A stretch of 30,873 bases of DNA from CALJIC01 sp039805565 (GTDB lineage: Bacteria > Chloroflexota > Chloroflexia > Chloroflexales > Roseiflexaceae), in contig JBDLTZ010000271.1 of the NCBI GenBank assembly GCA_039805565.1, positions 1 through 30,873 on the forward strand, read 5' to 3'. A program made the translations under genes and the position numbers. Of the stretch, positions 1-6,306 are shown in pieces (the stretch's first letter is position 1; each line of letters starts with the position of its first letter). Under the pieces are notes generated by a model. That model had not been told where the DNA came from and did no database searches. It worked only from the letters and a program-made list of their open reading frames with translations.

Positions 1-1148
1 CGGGCGCGCAGCCCATCCACGACGCTCACGGCCGAGGAGGGCGGCACAAGACCGCTCCCGCCGCCTGCAGCGGAGATGTTGTCGGCATCCGGGCCGATCA
101 CGGCGATCCGGCGCAGGTCGCGCGGGGTGAGCGGGAGCAGGGCGCCCTCATTCTTCAGCAGCACGATCGCCTGCTCGGCGGCCTCCCGCGCCAGCGCGCG
201 GTGCTCGTGGAGCGGCGCCGGGGTCGCACCGAGCGGCTGATCCAGCAGCCCGAGCCCGACCGTCGGGCGCAGGATGCGTCGCACCATCTCGTCGAGCACC
301 TCCAGCGGCACACGCCCGTCTTCTACCGCCGCCAGCAGCTTCGGCCCCCAGCGGCCGAACATCGTGAGCTCCCAATCCAGGCCCGCCAGCGCCGCCTCAG
401 CCGTGCTCTGCGTGGCCATGAAATCGCTCATCACGTAGCCGCGGAACCCGAGCTGCCCGCGCAGCACCTCGGTGAGCGTGTGCGGGTGCTCGCAGGCGAA
501 GGTGCCGTTGATGCTGTTGTAGGCGCCCATCAACGCCGCTACGCCGCCCGCGCGCACGGCTGCCTCGACCGGCGGGAGGTAGATCTCCTGCAGCGCCCGC
601 TCGTCCACGCGCACGTCGATGCTGTTGCGCAGGTGCTCCTGGTTGTTGACCACATAGTGCTTGAGGCAGGCCTGCACGGCGTGCGCCTGGACCGCCCGGA
701 TCACCGGCACGACCAGGCGCGCCTGGAGCAGCGGGTCCTCGCCGAAGGACTCGAACGTGCGCCCGGCCAGCGGCGCGCGAGCGATGTCTACCGCCGGGCC
801 CAGCAGGACGTTGTGACCGTTCGCGCGGGTCTCGGCGCCGATCACATCGCCGTAGCGCCCGGCGAGCACCTCGTCCCAGGTGGCCGCGATCGCGATCGGC
901 GCCGGGAGCGCTGTCGTGTTCGGCGTGCCGAGCGCCTTGCTCGGGATGCGCACCCCCGCCGGGCCGTCAGTGAGCGAGAAGGGCGGGACGGGCGACTCAG
1001 GCGGCGGCGGGCTCCACGGGTCGCTCGCGACGACGACCTTGCCACTGACGAGGTCGATCTTCTGCTGAAGTGAGAAGCGCTGGAGGAGGGTCTCGACCCG
1101 CGCCTCGACGTCTTCGGAGGCGTCCCAGCGAGATGGGTGATCAGTCAT
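1..1148 (-). CDS. Glycoside hydrolase family 3 beta-glucosidase (C-terminus outside window)
   Basis: Hydrolyses terminal beta-linked sugars (beta-glucosidase type; exact substrate unknown). I read 382 codons from ATG at 1148 before the window edge; GH3 enzymes are usually 700-850 residues, so this is the N-terminal TIM barrel and the start of the second domain. Visible family motifs are LTDGPAGVR (Asp61), GRTFESFGEDP (130-139), CLKHYVVNNQE with the Lys-His pair at 163-164, and VMSDF, whose Asp242 is the expected nucleophile. The second domain begins near residue 335 (AIVLLKNEGALLPL, then AVIGPDADN). The acid/base Glu lies outside the window. The start ATG overlaps the stop of the preceding small ORF by 8 bases (stop at 1141-1143), which suggests translational coupling. 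No signal peptide is seen, so it is probably cytoplasmic. Family is certain, substrate is not. Confidence 0.93.
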   Translation of the reverse strand, partial: MTDHPSRWDASEDVEARVETLLQRFSLQQKIDLVSGKVVVASDPWSPPPPESPVPPFSLTDGPAGVRIPSKALGTPNTTALPAPIAIAATWDEVLAGRYGDVIGAETRANGHNVLLGPAVDIARAPLAGRTFESFGEDPLLQARLVVPVIRAVQAHAVQACLKHYVVNNQEHLRNSIDVRVDERALQEIYLPPVEAAVRAGGVAALMGAYNSINGTFACEHPHTLTEVLRGQLGFRGYVMSDFMATQSTAEAALAGLDWELTMFGRWGPKLLAAVEDGRVPLEVLDEMVRRILRPTVGLGLLDQPLGATPAPLHEHRALAREAAEQAIVLLKNEGALLPLTPRDLRRIAVIGPDADNISAAGGGSGLVPPSSAVSVVDGLRA

Positions 1149-1482
1149 TGTTCTGCTCCGTAGTTGCGCCGATCCGGTGCTGGCCGGCGGGGATGTGGAC
1201 GGGGGCGTGGCCCTCGCGCTCGACGATCACCGGGACGGGCGAGTCGATCAGGAGGGCGGCGGTGGCTGCGATGGCGATCAGGCCGTAGGGTGTGGGGACG
1301 CGCCACTTCGCGCAGGCCAGCGGCCCGAGCCGCGGCGCGACGTGAGCGACAGCGTAGCCCGGCGCGGTCGGGTCAACCCCCGCCGACCACAAGCCGGCCG
1401 GGGCGATCGGCTCCTCGGGAACCCAGATCCAGTGGCCGCGCCAGCGGATCTCGGGGAAGTGGTGCTTCTCACTATTTCTCCT
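1141..1482 (-). pseudogene. Small ORF resembling a GH78-like N-terminus, probably frameshifted or a remnant
   Basis: The protein-like frame reads KHHFPEIRWRGHWIWVPEEP and continues for about 110 residues to a stop at 1141. The W-x-G-x-WIW pattern is typical of the first strand of GH78-type (alpha-rhamnosidase-like) N-terminal domains, but nothing else of such an enzyme follows. The good ribosome site (AGGAGAAATA) and GTG start at 1472 lie in a different frame from this reading, while the first usable in-frame start is a TTG at 1392, after the conserved part. One base gained or lost near 1460-1470 would join the GTG to the good frame. The stop overlaps the GH3 start, so it was probably an operon partner. 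It could be a remnant, a sequencing error or a genuine short protein; family assignment is weak. Confidence 0.4.
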
Positions 1483-1500
1483 CAGGCCGGTGGTCGGCGG

Positions 1501-1742
1501 TCAGGCGTCCTTCCCGGCTTGCTGCACCGGAAACAGCGTGGCGAACAGCCGATAGCTTTTCTGGCCCTCGGACTCCTCGCCCATCTCGGCGTTGAACTCG
1601 TCCGCAGATGCTCCAGGAGCCGCGCGCGCAACTCGTCGGAGACCACCTGCGGCGTCTCGAGGTCCGTCACGTGCAGCTCGGTGGCCGGCTCGGGCGATGC
1701 TTCCTGCGTCTCTATCTTCGCCTTCCAAAACAATAGTGTCAT
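1501..1742 (-). pseudogene. Small acidic hypothetical protein split by a frameshift
   Basis: Two overlapping frames each look like protein over only part of their length. From ATG at 1742 one frame reads MTLLFWKAKIETQEASPEP and on to VVSDELRARLLEHL, then turns into Arg/Ser/Pro-rich shadow sequence. The other frame picks up at about 1620 with SADEFNAEMGEESEGQKSY and ends QQAGKDA at the 1501 stop. Joined by one frameshift at about 1612-1625, they make a mostly helical acidic protein of about 80 residues. I do not recognise the family. A -10-like TATCAT lies only seven bases before the ATG, so the transcript may be leaderless. It lies upstream of the GH78-like remnant and GH3 on the same strand. 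The shift may be real decay or a base-calling error. Confidence 0.4.
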
Positions 1743-1748
1743 CCAAAA

Positions 1749-1771
1749 ATGATACGATGGCAAAAAGTATA
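1749..1771 (-). promoter_or_regulatory. Candidate -10 boxes upstream of the small ORF / GH3 group
   Basis: On the minus strand TATACT (1771-1766) and TATCAT (1754-1749) both resemble -10 hexamers in a locally AT-rich patch, unusual in this GC-rich window. TATCAT would put the start site at about the ATG at 1742. No clear -35 is seen. These would drive the two small ORFs and GH3. Confidence 0.35.
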
Positions 1772-1851
1772 CAACCGCTTCCCGCGCGACCCCGAGACCG
1801 ACGAGGTCAATATCTCCGCCTGACCGTAGCTGCGCCGCGCGACACTTCCCG

Positions 1852-1860
1852 TGCTAGCAT
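1852..1860 (+). promoter_or_regulatory. Extended -10 promoter for the aldolase gene
   Basis: TGCTAGCAT matches the extended -10 pattern TGnTAnnaT. No good -35 is visible. It would give a 5' leader of about 100 bases before the ATG at 1968. Confidence 0.3.
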
Positions 1861-1967
1861 GGCGCCTGAGGGCTTGTATCCGCAGCGGCCCCGTGCAGAG
1901 TGTCACCACTGTGGGATTCACGGGCGCCGCGGGGCTGAGGGTCGAGAACGACAGACGGGAGGTTGAG

Positions 1968-2906
1968 ATGACCGAGAACACGAGCGCGCCGCCCTCCTGC
2001 CGCGGCGCGTGGCCGACGATGGTGACCCCGTACGCGGAGGACCTGGCGATCGACGCGGGCGCCTACCGGGCGATGGTCGAGTGGTACCTGGGGCACGGCG
2101 TCGGCGGCCTGTACGCCAACTGCCTCTCGAGCGAGATGGACCTCCTCGACGACCGGGAGCGCCTGCTGCTCGTCTCTGAGGCCGTTCGTGTGGCCGGCGG
2201 GCGTGTCCCGGTGGCCGCCACCGGCAACTTGGGCGCCAGCCAGGCGGAGCACATCGCCCTGTGCCGCCGAGTAGCGGCCGCCGGCGCCGACATTGTCATG
2301 CTGGTAGTTCCCGAGTGGTGCGCGTCGGACGACGAGCTGGAGCACTACTACATGACACTTGCCGAGCAGGTCGATGCGCCGCTGGGCCTCTACGAGTGCC
2401 CCGCGCCGCGCCCGTACCACCTGGGGCTGGATCTGGTGGGCAGGCTGGCGCGCACGGGCCGCTTCGTCGCCTTCAAGGAGACCAGCTGCGACCTGGCCAA
2501 GATCCACGCGCTGCTGGACGTGACTCACGACACCCCGCTGGCGCTGCTCCAGGCGAACACTCCCTACCTGCTGGAGGCCGTGCGTGCGGGTGCGCCCGGC
2601 ACGATGAGCATCGCCTCGATCTGGCTGCCCGACCTGGTGGCCGCCGTCGTCGAGCGTGCCTCGTCGGCCGGCGCCGAGGAGCTGCACGCCGCCTTGTGCG
2701 CGATGGAGCTGGCGCAGCGAGCCGTGCACCCGCAGGGCTCGAAGTACCTCCTGGGGAAGCGGGGGGTGCCGATCAGTCCCAGGACGCGTCGGGCGCAGCC
2801 CCCGCTCTCTGCAGAGGAGCGCTACGCCCTGGATGCTGCCGCTCGCGTGTGGCTCCTGCCCGACGGAGGGCTGCGGGCTCTGGAGGCGCTGCAAAGGCAC
2901 GGCTAG
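1968..2906 (+). CDS. Dihydrodipicolinate synthase / N-acetylneuraminate lyase family aldolase
   Basis: A class I TIM-barrel aldolase of the DapA/NanA family, 312 residues, close to the usual 290-310. Members join or split pyruvate and an aldehyde through a Schiff base. The expected lysine is Lys170 in FVAFKETSCD and the conserved tyrosine is Tyr142 in GLYECPAP. The substrate loop that usually reads G-G-S/T-T-G-E is CLSSEM here (52-57), so the carboxylate-binding site differs from housekeeping DapA. This argues for a sugar-acid aldolase or dehydratase rather than lysine synthesis. Start chosen at ATG 1968 because GGGAGGT lies about five bases upstream; the frame is open further upstream without a better site. 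It converges with the small membrane protein downstream. Family is sure; substrate is unknown. Confidence 0.9.
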   Translation: MTENTSAPPSCRGAWPTMVTPYAEDLAIDAGAYRAMVEWYLGHGVGGLYANCLSSEMDLLDDRERLLLVSEAVRVAGGRVPVAATGNLGASQAEHIALCRRVAAAGADIVMLVVPEWCASDDELEHYYMTLAEQVDAPLGLYECPAPRPYHLGLDLVGRLARTGRFVAFKETSCDLAKIHALLDVTHDTPLALLQANTPYLLEAVRAGAPGTMSIASIWLPDLVAAVVERASSAGAEELHAALCAMELAQRAVHPQGSKYLLGKRGVPISPRTRRAQPPLSAEERYALDAAARVWLLPDGGLRALEALQRHG

Positions 2907-2986
2907 CTCGCCCTCCGCGAGCGTGTGCGGCCGCACGGCGGCGAGGTCGCCAGGCGCCGGGGGGCAGAGGCTCGGCGCACATCAGA
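2907..2986. other. Convergent gap with short inverted repeats
   Basis: It lies between the aldolase stop and the stop of the opposing gene. It contains GCTCG(7)CGAGC just after the aldolase stop and a perfect 12-bp palindrome GTGCGGCCGCAC at 2925-2936. Neither has a T-run, so terminator function is only possible. Confidence 0.3.
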
Positions 2987-3508
2987 CTACGGCCCGGCTT
3001 CGGGCGCCGCTACCGTCGCGGGGGCGCTCTGTCGGCGGCGTGCCAGAAGCCCCGCGCCCAGCGCGACCGCGCCTGCGGTCAGCAGCGTCGGCATGAGGCA
3101 CAGGGCGTGGGCGAGGCTGAGCCAGAAGGGCGCGCCGATACCGCCCCGCGCCCCCGCGACGGTCGCCCCTGGCTCGACGTTGAGGTTGACCGCGTTCGGC
3201 ATCGTGTGCAGCCCGCCGCGTACTGTCGCTCCCGCGCCCACGCGCAGATTCCCGCTCAGCAGCGCGAGGTCGCCCCGCACCTCGCCGTCGACGCTGACAT
3301 TGCAGCAGAGCACGAGCAGCGAGCCATCGGTGGCAGAGCCGCGCGGCACGCTGATGTTGCCCGAGAGCACGAGCTGGCTGCCGCGCGGCGCGCCCGCCTC
3401 GCCCAGCACACCGTTGGTGTCGGCTAGCACGGTGGCGCCGGGCGCGGCGACGGCGAGCAGCGCGAGCACGATCATCAGCCCGGCGGCCGCGCGCGAGATC
3501 GTCGTCAT
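2987..3508 (-). CDS. Exported membrane-anchored protein with polymer-forming-like beta repeats
   Basis: 173 residues. An N-terminal signal-like segment (about residues 8-29) is followed by a Gly/Val-rich stretch with a repeating alternation (LVLSGNISVPRG, LLVLCCNVSVDGEVRG, LALLSGNLRVGAGA), like short right-handed beta-helix turns of bactofilin-type domains. A hydrophobic helix follows at about residues 128-160, ending in the positively charged LLARRRQ. This predicts an exported beta domain anchored by the C-terminal helix. The ATG at 3508 was chosen over the adjacent GTG at 3511 because GAGGAGAA lies seven bases upstream. I do not recognise a named family; 'bactofilin-like' rests on repeat pattern only. 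It is divergent from the tgt-like gene. Confidence 0.7.
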   Translation of the reverse strand: MTTISRAAAGLMIVLALLAVAAPGATVLADTNGVLGEAGAPRGSQLVLSGNISVPRGSATDGSLLVLCCNVSVDGEVRGDLALLSGNLRVGAGATVRGGLHTMPNAVNLNVEPGATVAGARGGIGAPFWLSLAHALCLMPTLLTAGAVALGAGLLARRRQSAPATVAAPEAGP

Positions 3509-3690
3509 CACAAACTTCTCCTCACGAGTGCGTTGCGTCCCGCTTCAGTGTAGGCGACAGCCGCGGGCTCGGGATCGGGCGTTAGGACGATCGCCCGCCT
3601 GTGAGTCGCGACCACGCTGTTTCAGGCACCCGGCTATCCGCTCGGCGGCCATCGCGTCCGGGCGCGCTCCCGCGCCGCCGGCCGCCGCCG

Positions 3691-3699
3691 TGGTATACT
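3691..3699 (+). promoter_or_regulatory. Extended -10 promoter, apparently leaderless tgt transcript
   Basis: TGGTATACT is a near-perfect extended -10 element. Its last base is seven bases before the ATG at 3707, so the expected transcription start falls on or next to the start codon. No Shine-Dalgarno could then be used. Confidence 0.6.
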
Positions 3700-3706
3700 C
3701 CAGGGC

Positions 3707-4867
3707 ATGACAACGCCCGAAACGAACTCGATCCTCACCCGCCACGGCGTGCTCCCGACACCCGCGTTCCTGCCGGATGCCACCCTCGGCGCGGTGCGCG
3801 CTACCGACGCTGGCGACCTGCGCGCCGCCGGGGTCCGCGCCGTGGTGATGAACATCTTCCACCTCATGCAGAAGCCCGGCTCCTCCACGGTCGAGGCGCT
3901 CGGGGGCCTGCACGCCATGTCCAGCTGGGACGGCCCGATCGTCACCGACTCCGGCGGCTTCCAGGCCTACTCCCTCATCCGCCAGAACTCCAAGTTCGGC
4001 CGCCTCACCGACCAGGGCATCACCTTCCAGCCCGAGGGCGCCGACCGCAAGTTCCAGCTCACCCCCGAGAAGTGCGTCCAGCTCCAGCTCGCCTACGGCG
4101 CGGACGTGGTGATCTGCCTCGACGACTGCACCCACGTGGACGACCCGCCCGCCGAGCAGCGCACCTCGGTCCTGCGCACCGTCCGCTGGGCGCGCCGCTG
4201 CCGCGAGGAGTTCGACCGCCAGATGGAGAACCGCGCCCGCAGCGCGCGCCGCTCAGGGGGAGACGACGCCCCGCGCCCGCTGCTCTTCGCCGTGGTCCAG
4301 GGCGGCGGCGAGCCCGATCTGCGCCGCGAGTGCGCCGAGCGCCTGCTCGAGATCGGCTTTGACGGCTACGGCTACGGCGGCTGGCCGCTCGACGCCTCGG
4401 GCTCGCTGCTGCGCGAGATGCTCCAGCTCACCCGCGAGCTCATCCCGCGCGAGTTCCCCATGCACGCCCTCGGCGTCGGCCAGCCCGAGAACGTGGTGCA
4501 GTGCGCCGCGCTCGGCTACCCGATCTTTGACAGCGCCCTTCCCACCCGCGACGCGCGCAGTGGCCGGCTCTACAGCTACGCCGAGGACCCGCGCACGCCC
4601 GGCTTCCGCCCCGCGGGCCGCTGGTACTCCTACCTCTACATCGAGGACAAGAAGCATATCAAGACCAACGCCCCCATCTCGCCCGGCTGCGACTGTTACA
4701 CCTGCCAGCGGTACACGGTGGGCTACCTCCACCATTTACATAAAATAGGCGAGCAGCTCTACAACCGGCTCGCCACCATCCACAACCTGCGCTTCATGAC
4801 CACGCTGATGGAGCTGCTCGGGGGGCGCCTGGGTCGGGAGGCGCGAGGCGCGAGTCGTGAGTCGTGA
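3707..4867 (+). CDS. tgt: tRNA-guanine transglycosylase family protein with altered base pocket
   Basis: TGT enzymes swap guanine-34 of certain tRNAs for a 7-deazaguanine base (preQ1 in bacteria). Catalytic residues are kept: Asp81 in VTDSGGFQ, Asp139 in CLDDC, Gln198 in VVQGG and the nucleophile Asp275 in IFDSALPTR. The zinc site is also kept (CDCYTC, Cys328/330/333, and His359 in IHN). Length 386 fits the family. The base-binding segment, normally GGL-x-VGE, reads GGWPLDA (224-230), and NARNG reads DARSG. The protein may therefore use a different base or be a paralogue. The C-terminal ASRES and stop codon lie inside a short repeat (4838-4871). The next gene, 192 bases on, is an rRNA methyltransferase. 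Fold is certain; substrate is open. Confidence 0.9.
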   Translation: MTTPETNSILTRHGVLPTPAFLPDATLGAVRATDAGDLRAAGVRAVVMNIFHLMQKPGSSTVEALGGLHAMSSWDGPIVTDSGGFQAYSLIRQNSKFGRLTDQGITFQPEGADRKFQLTPEKCVQLQLAYGADVVICLDDCTHVDDPPAEQRTSVLRTVRWARRCREEFDRQMENRARSARRSGGDDAPRPLLFAVVQGGGEPDLRRECAERLLEIGFDGYGYGGWPLDASGSLLREMLQLTRELIPREFPMHALGVGQPENVVQCAALGYPIFDSALPTRDARSGRLYSYAEDPRTPGFRPAGRWYSYLYIEDKKHIKTNAPISPGCDCYTCQRYTVGYLHHLHKIGEQLYNRLATIHNLRFMTTLMELLGGRLGREARGASRES

Positions 4868-4871
4868 GTCT
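4838..4871 (+). repeat. GAGTCGTGA direct repeats at the tgt 3' end
   Basis: GAGGCGC is repeated, then GAGTCGT is repeated twice followed by GAGTC. The repeat encodes the last residues and the stop codon of the tgt-like gene. Related words occur at 7521-7546 and 16945-17017. Confidence 0.75.
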
Positions 4872-5059
4872 GTCTCGTTGCAGCGCGGATCGGGCGTTGT
4901 GGCGCCGTTTCCCCTCCCACAGCGACGAAAGAACCTTTGGGTATTTTCCGCTGCGCGGAAAGGGGTGCCGCCTGCGCCCGCGCGCCTTCCTGTCTCAGCC
5001 CGCGCCGTGCCGGCCGACAACCCGCCGCGACTCGGTAGCCAGTGGGGGTTCATAGAACC

Positions 5060-5980
5060 ATGGCAGACCAGCAGACCATCGAGGCCCTCGCCGCCGAGGT
5101 GCTCGCCAGCCCCAAGTACCGCCACGTCAGCCCCGGGCTCGTGCGCGACCTCGCAGTGCGCGAGCTCGCCGCCCACCGCTCGCGCAAGGACGCGGCCAAG
5201 GCCGTGAAGAACAAGCTCCACCAGGTCGCCGGCGCCTACTTCGAGGCCCGCCCGGACTACGACGCCTGGCTCGGCGAGATCGCGGCCGCCGCAGCGCGAC
5301 CAGGGGCCGAGGAGCAGGGACCAGCGGCTGGAGACCACGAGCGCACGGCCGCGCCACCCGAGCATACCCATGGCCTAGCACTCAGCACTCAGCACTCAGC
5401 ACTCGCTGTCGCCTGCGCCGAGGTGATGCGCCGCCACGCATCTACCCGCGAGCGGCTCCCCATCCTCGGGCGCTTCTACGCCGAGGTCTTCGCCGCGCTC
5501 CCGCCGGTTCGATCGGTGCTCGACCTGGCGAGCGGCCTCAACCCGCTGGCGCTCCCCTGGATGCCGCTCGCGCCCGGCGCCACCTACCACGCCTGCGACC
5601 TGTACGCCGACATGGCCGCCTTCCTCGAGGGCTTCTTCCAGCTCGCGGAGGTGGACGGCCGCGCCGAGGTCTGCGACCTGATCCAGGGGCCGCCCTCCGC
5701 AGCCGCCGACCTCGCCCTGGCGCTCAAGCTGCTCCCCGTGCTCGAGCAGGTGGATCGCGCCGCGCCGCTGCGTCTTCTGCGCGCCGTCCAGGCGCCGTAC
5801 ATCCTGGTCTCCTTTCCCGCCCAGAGCCTCGGCGGGCGCGGCAAGGGCATGGCCGAGAACTACGAGCGCCGCTTCCGCGACCTCGTCGGCGGCGAGGGCT
5901 GGGACGTCACGATGCTCTCGTTCCCGTCAGAGCTCGCCTTCCTGGTGGACAAGCGGGGGGCTGTGGCCGGCGAGCCCTAG
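5060..5980 (+). CDS. 16S rRNA (guanine-1405-N7)-methyltransferase family protein (ArmA/Rmt/FmrO-like)
   Basis: Homologue of the methyltransferases that put a methyl on N7 of G1405 in 16S rRNA and block 4,6-disubstituted 2-deoxystreptamine aminoglycosides. Family signatures in order: LASPKYRHVSPGLVRDL and KAVKNKLHQVAGAY in the N-terminal helical domain (15-60), HASTRERL (126-133), SAM site VLDLASGLNPLAL (153-165), ALKLLPVLEQ (221-230) and SFPAQSLGGRGKGM (251-264). All align with RmtB/ArmA from memory. It has 306 residues against about 250, and the excess is a low-complexity linker at about 80-116 encoded by repeats. Start is ATG at 5060; a GTG at 5042 is also possible. No antibiotic biosynthesis genes are nearby. 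Family confidence is high; resistance activity is inference. Confidence 0.9.
   Translation: MADQQTIEALAAEVLASPKYRHVSPGLVRDLAVRELAAHRSRKDAAKAVKNKLHQVAGAYFEARPDYDAWLGEIAAAAARPGAEEQGPAAGDHERTAAPPEHTHGLALSTQHSALAVACAEVMRRHASTRERLPILGRFYAEVFAALPPVRSVLDLASGLNPLALPWMPLAPGATYHACDLYADMAAFLEGFFQLAEVDGRAEVCDLIQGPPSAAADLALALKLLPVLEQVDRAAPLRLLRAVQAPYILVSFPAQSLGGRGKGMAENYERRFRDLVGGEGWDVTMLSFPSELAFLVDKRGAVAGEP
5297..5404 (+). repeat. Repeat DNA inside the rRNA methyltransferase gene
   Basis: Positions 5377-5404 are four perfect tandem copies of AGCACTC. Just before it (5297-5340) are purine-rich, partly repeating words (GACCAGGGGC, GGGACCAGCGG). The whole stretch stays in frame and encodes the linker between the N-terminal and catalytic domains. 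Confidence 0.75.
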
Positions 5981-6250
5981 CGCCGAGACGCAGAGGGCGC
6001 GTCACTCGCGAGACGCGGAGGGCGCGTCGCTCGGGGAGGCATCTTGCTCGGGGAGGCGCGGAGGGGCGTCGCTCGGGGAGGTGCGGAGGGGCGTCGCTCG
6101 GGGAGGTGTCTTGCTCGGGGAGGCATCTTGCTCGGGGAGGCGCGGAGGGCGTATCGCTCGGGGAGGTGTCTTGCTCGGGGCGCTGTGGATGGCGCGTCGC
6201 TCGGGGAGGTGCGGAGGGGCGTCGCTCGGGGAGGTGCGGAGGGCGAAGCC
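5981..6250. repeat. GC-rich tandem repeat array in a convergent gap
   Basis: The 326-base gap between the rRNA methyltransferase and the convergent M50 gene holds an array built on the core GCTCGGGGAGG. Cores start at 6029, 6046, 6071, 6096, 6113, 6130, 6156, 6173 (variant ending GGCGC), 6199 and 6224. Spacing alternates between 17 and 25/26 bases, that is, two unit lengths (a CATCTT/TGTCTT unit and a GCGGAGGGGCGTC unit). Degraded GAGACGC-GAGGGCGC copies precede it. All plus-strand frames are nearly open only because the repeat lacks stops; I see no gene here. Confidence 0.85.
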
Positions 6251-6294
6251 CTCCGCGAGAATCAAGTACCCCCTCCCCGCGCACGGGGAGGGGG
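6236..6294. terminator. Two GC hairpins between convergent genes
   Basis: Hairpin one is GCGGAGGGC-GAA-GCCCTCCGC (6236-6256). Hairpin two has an 11-bp stem, CCCCCTCCCCG with CGGGGAGGGGG (6269-6294), and a 4-base loop. They lie just past the M50 stop. There is no T-run, so they may be dispersed repeat elements or factor-independent barriers. Confidence 0.45.
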
Positions 6295-6306
6295 CAGGGG
6301 GAGGAG

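Noticed and set aside
201..1073. Long plus-strand open frame of 290 codons
   Set aside because: Shadow of the GH3 gene; the minus-strand reading has clear family motifs, while this one is Arg/His/Leu-rich with none.
1739..1981. Minus-strand ORF of 80 codons upstream of the small ORFs
   Set aside because: No ribosome site, overlaps promoter-like sequence and the leader of the aldolase gene; composition looks random.
1854..2936. Minus-strand open frame of 360 codons
   Set aside because: Antiphase shadow of the DapA-family aldolase, which has the Schiff-base lysine motif and a ribosome site.
2261..3427. Plus-strand open frame of 388 codons overlapping the aldolase
   Set aside because: Ala/Arg/Gly-rich shadow caused by high GC; it crosses from one real gene into another on the opposite strand.
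6029..6234. Possible CRISPR array
   Set aside because: Repeats are 11-base cores at 17 or 25/26 bases with no unique spacers of constant length and no cas genes.
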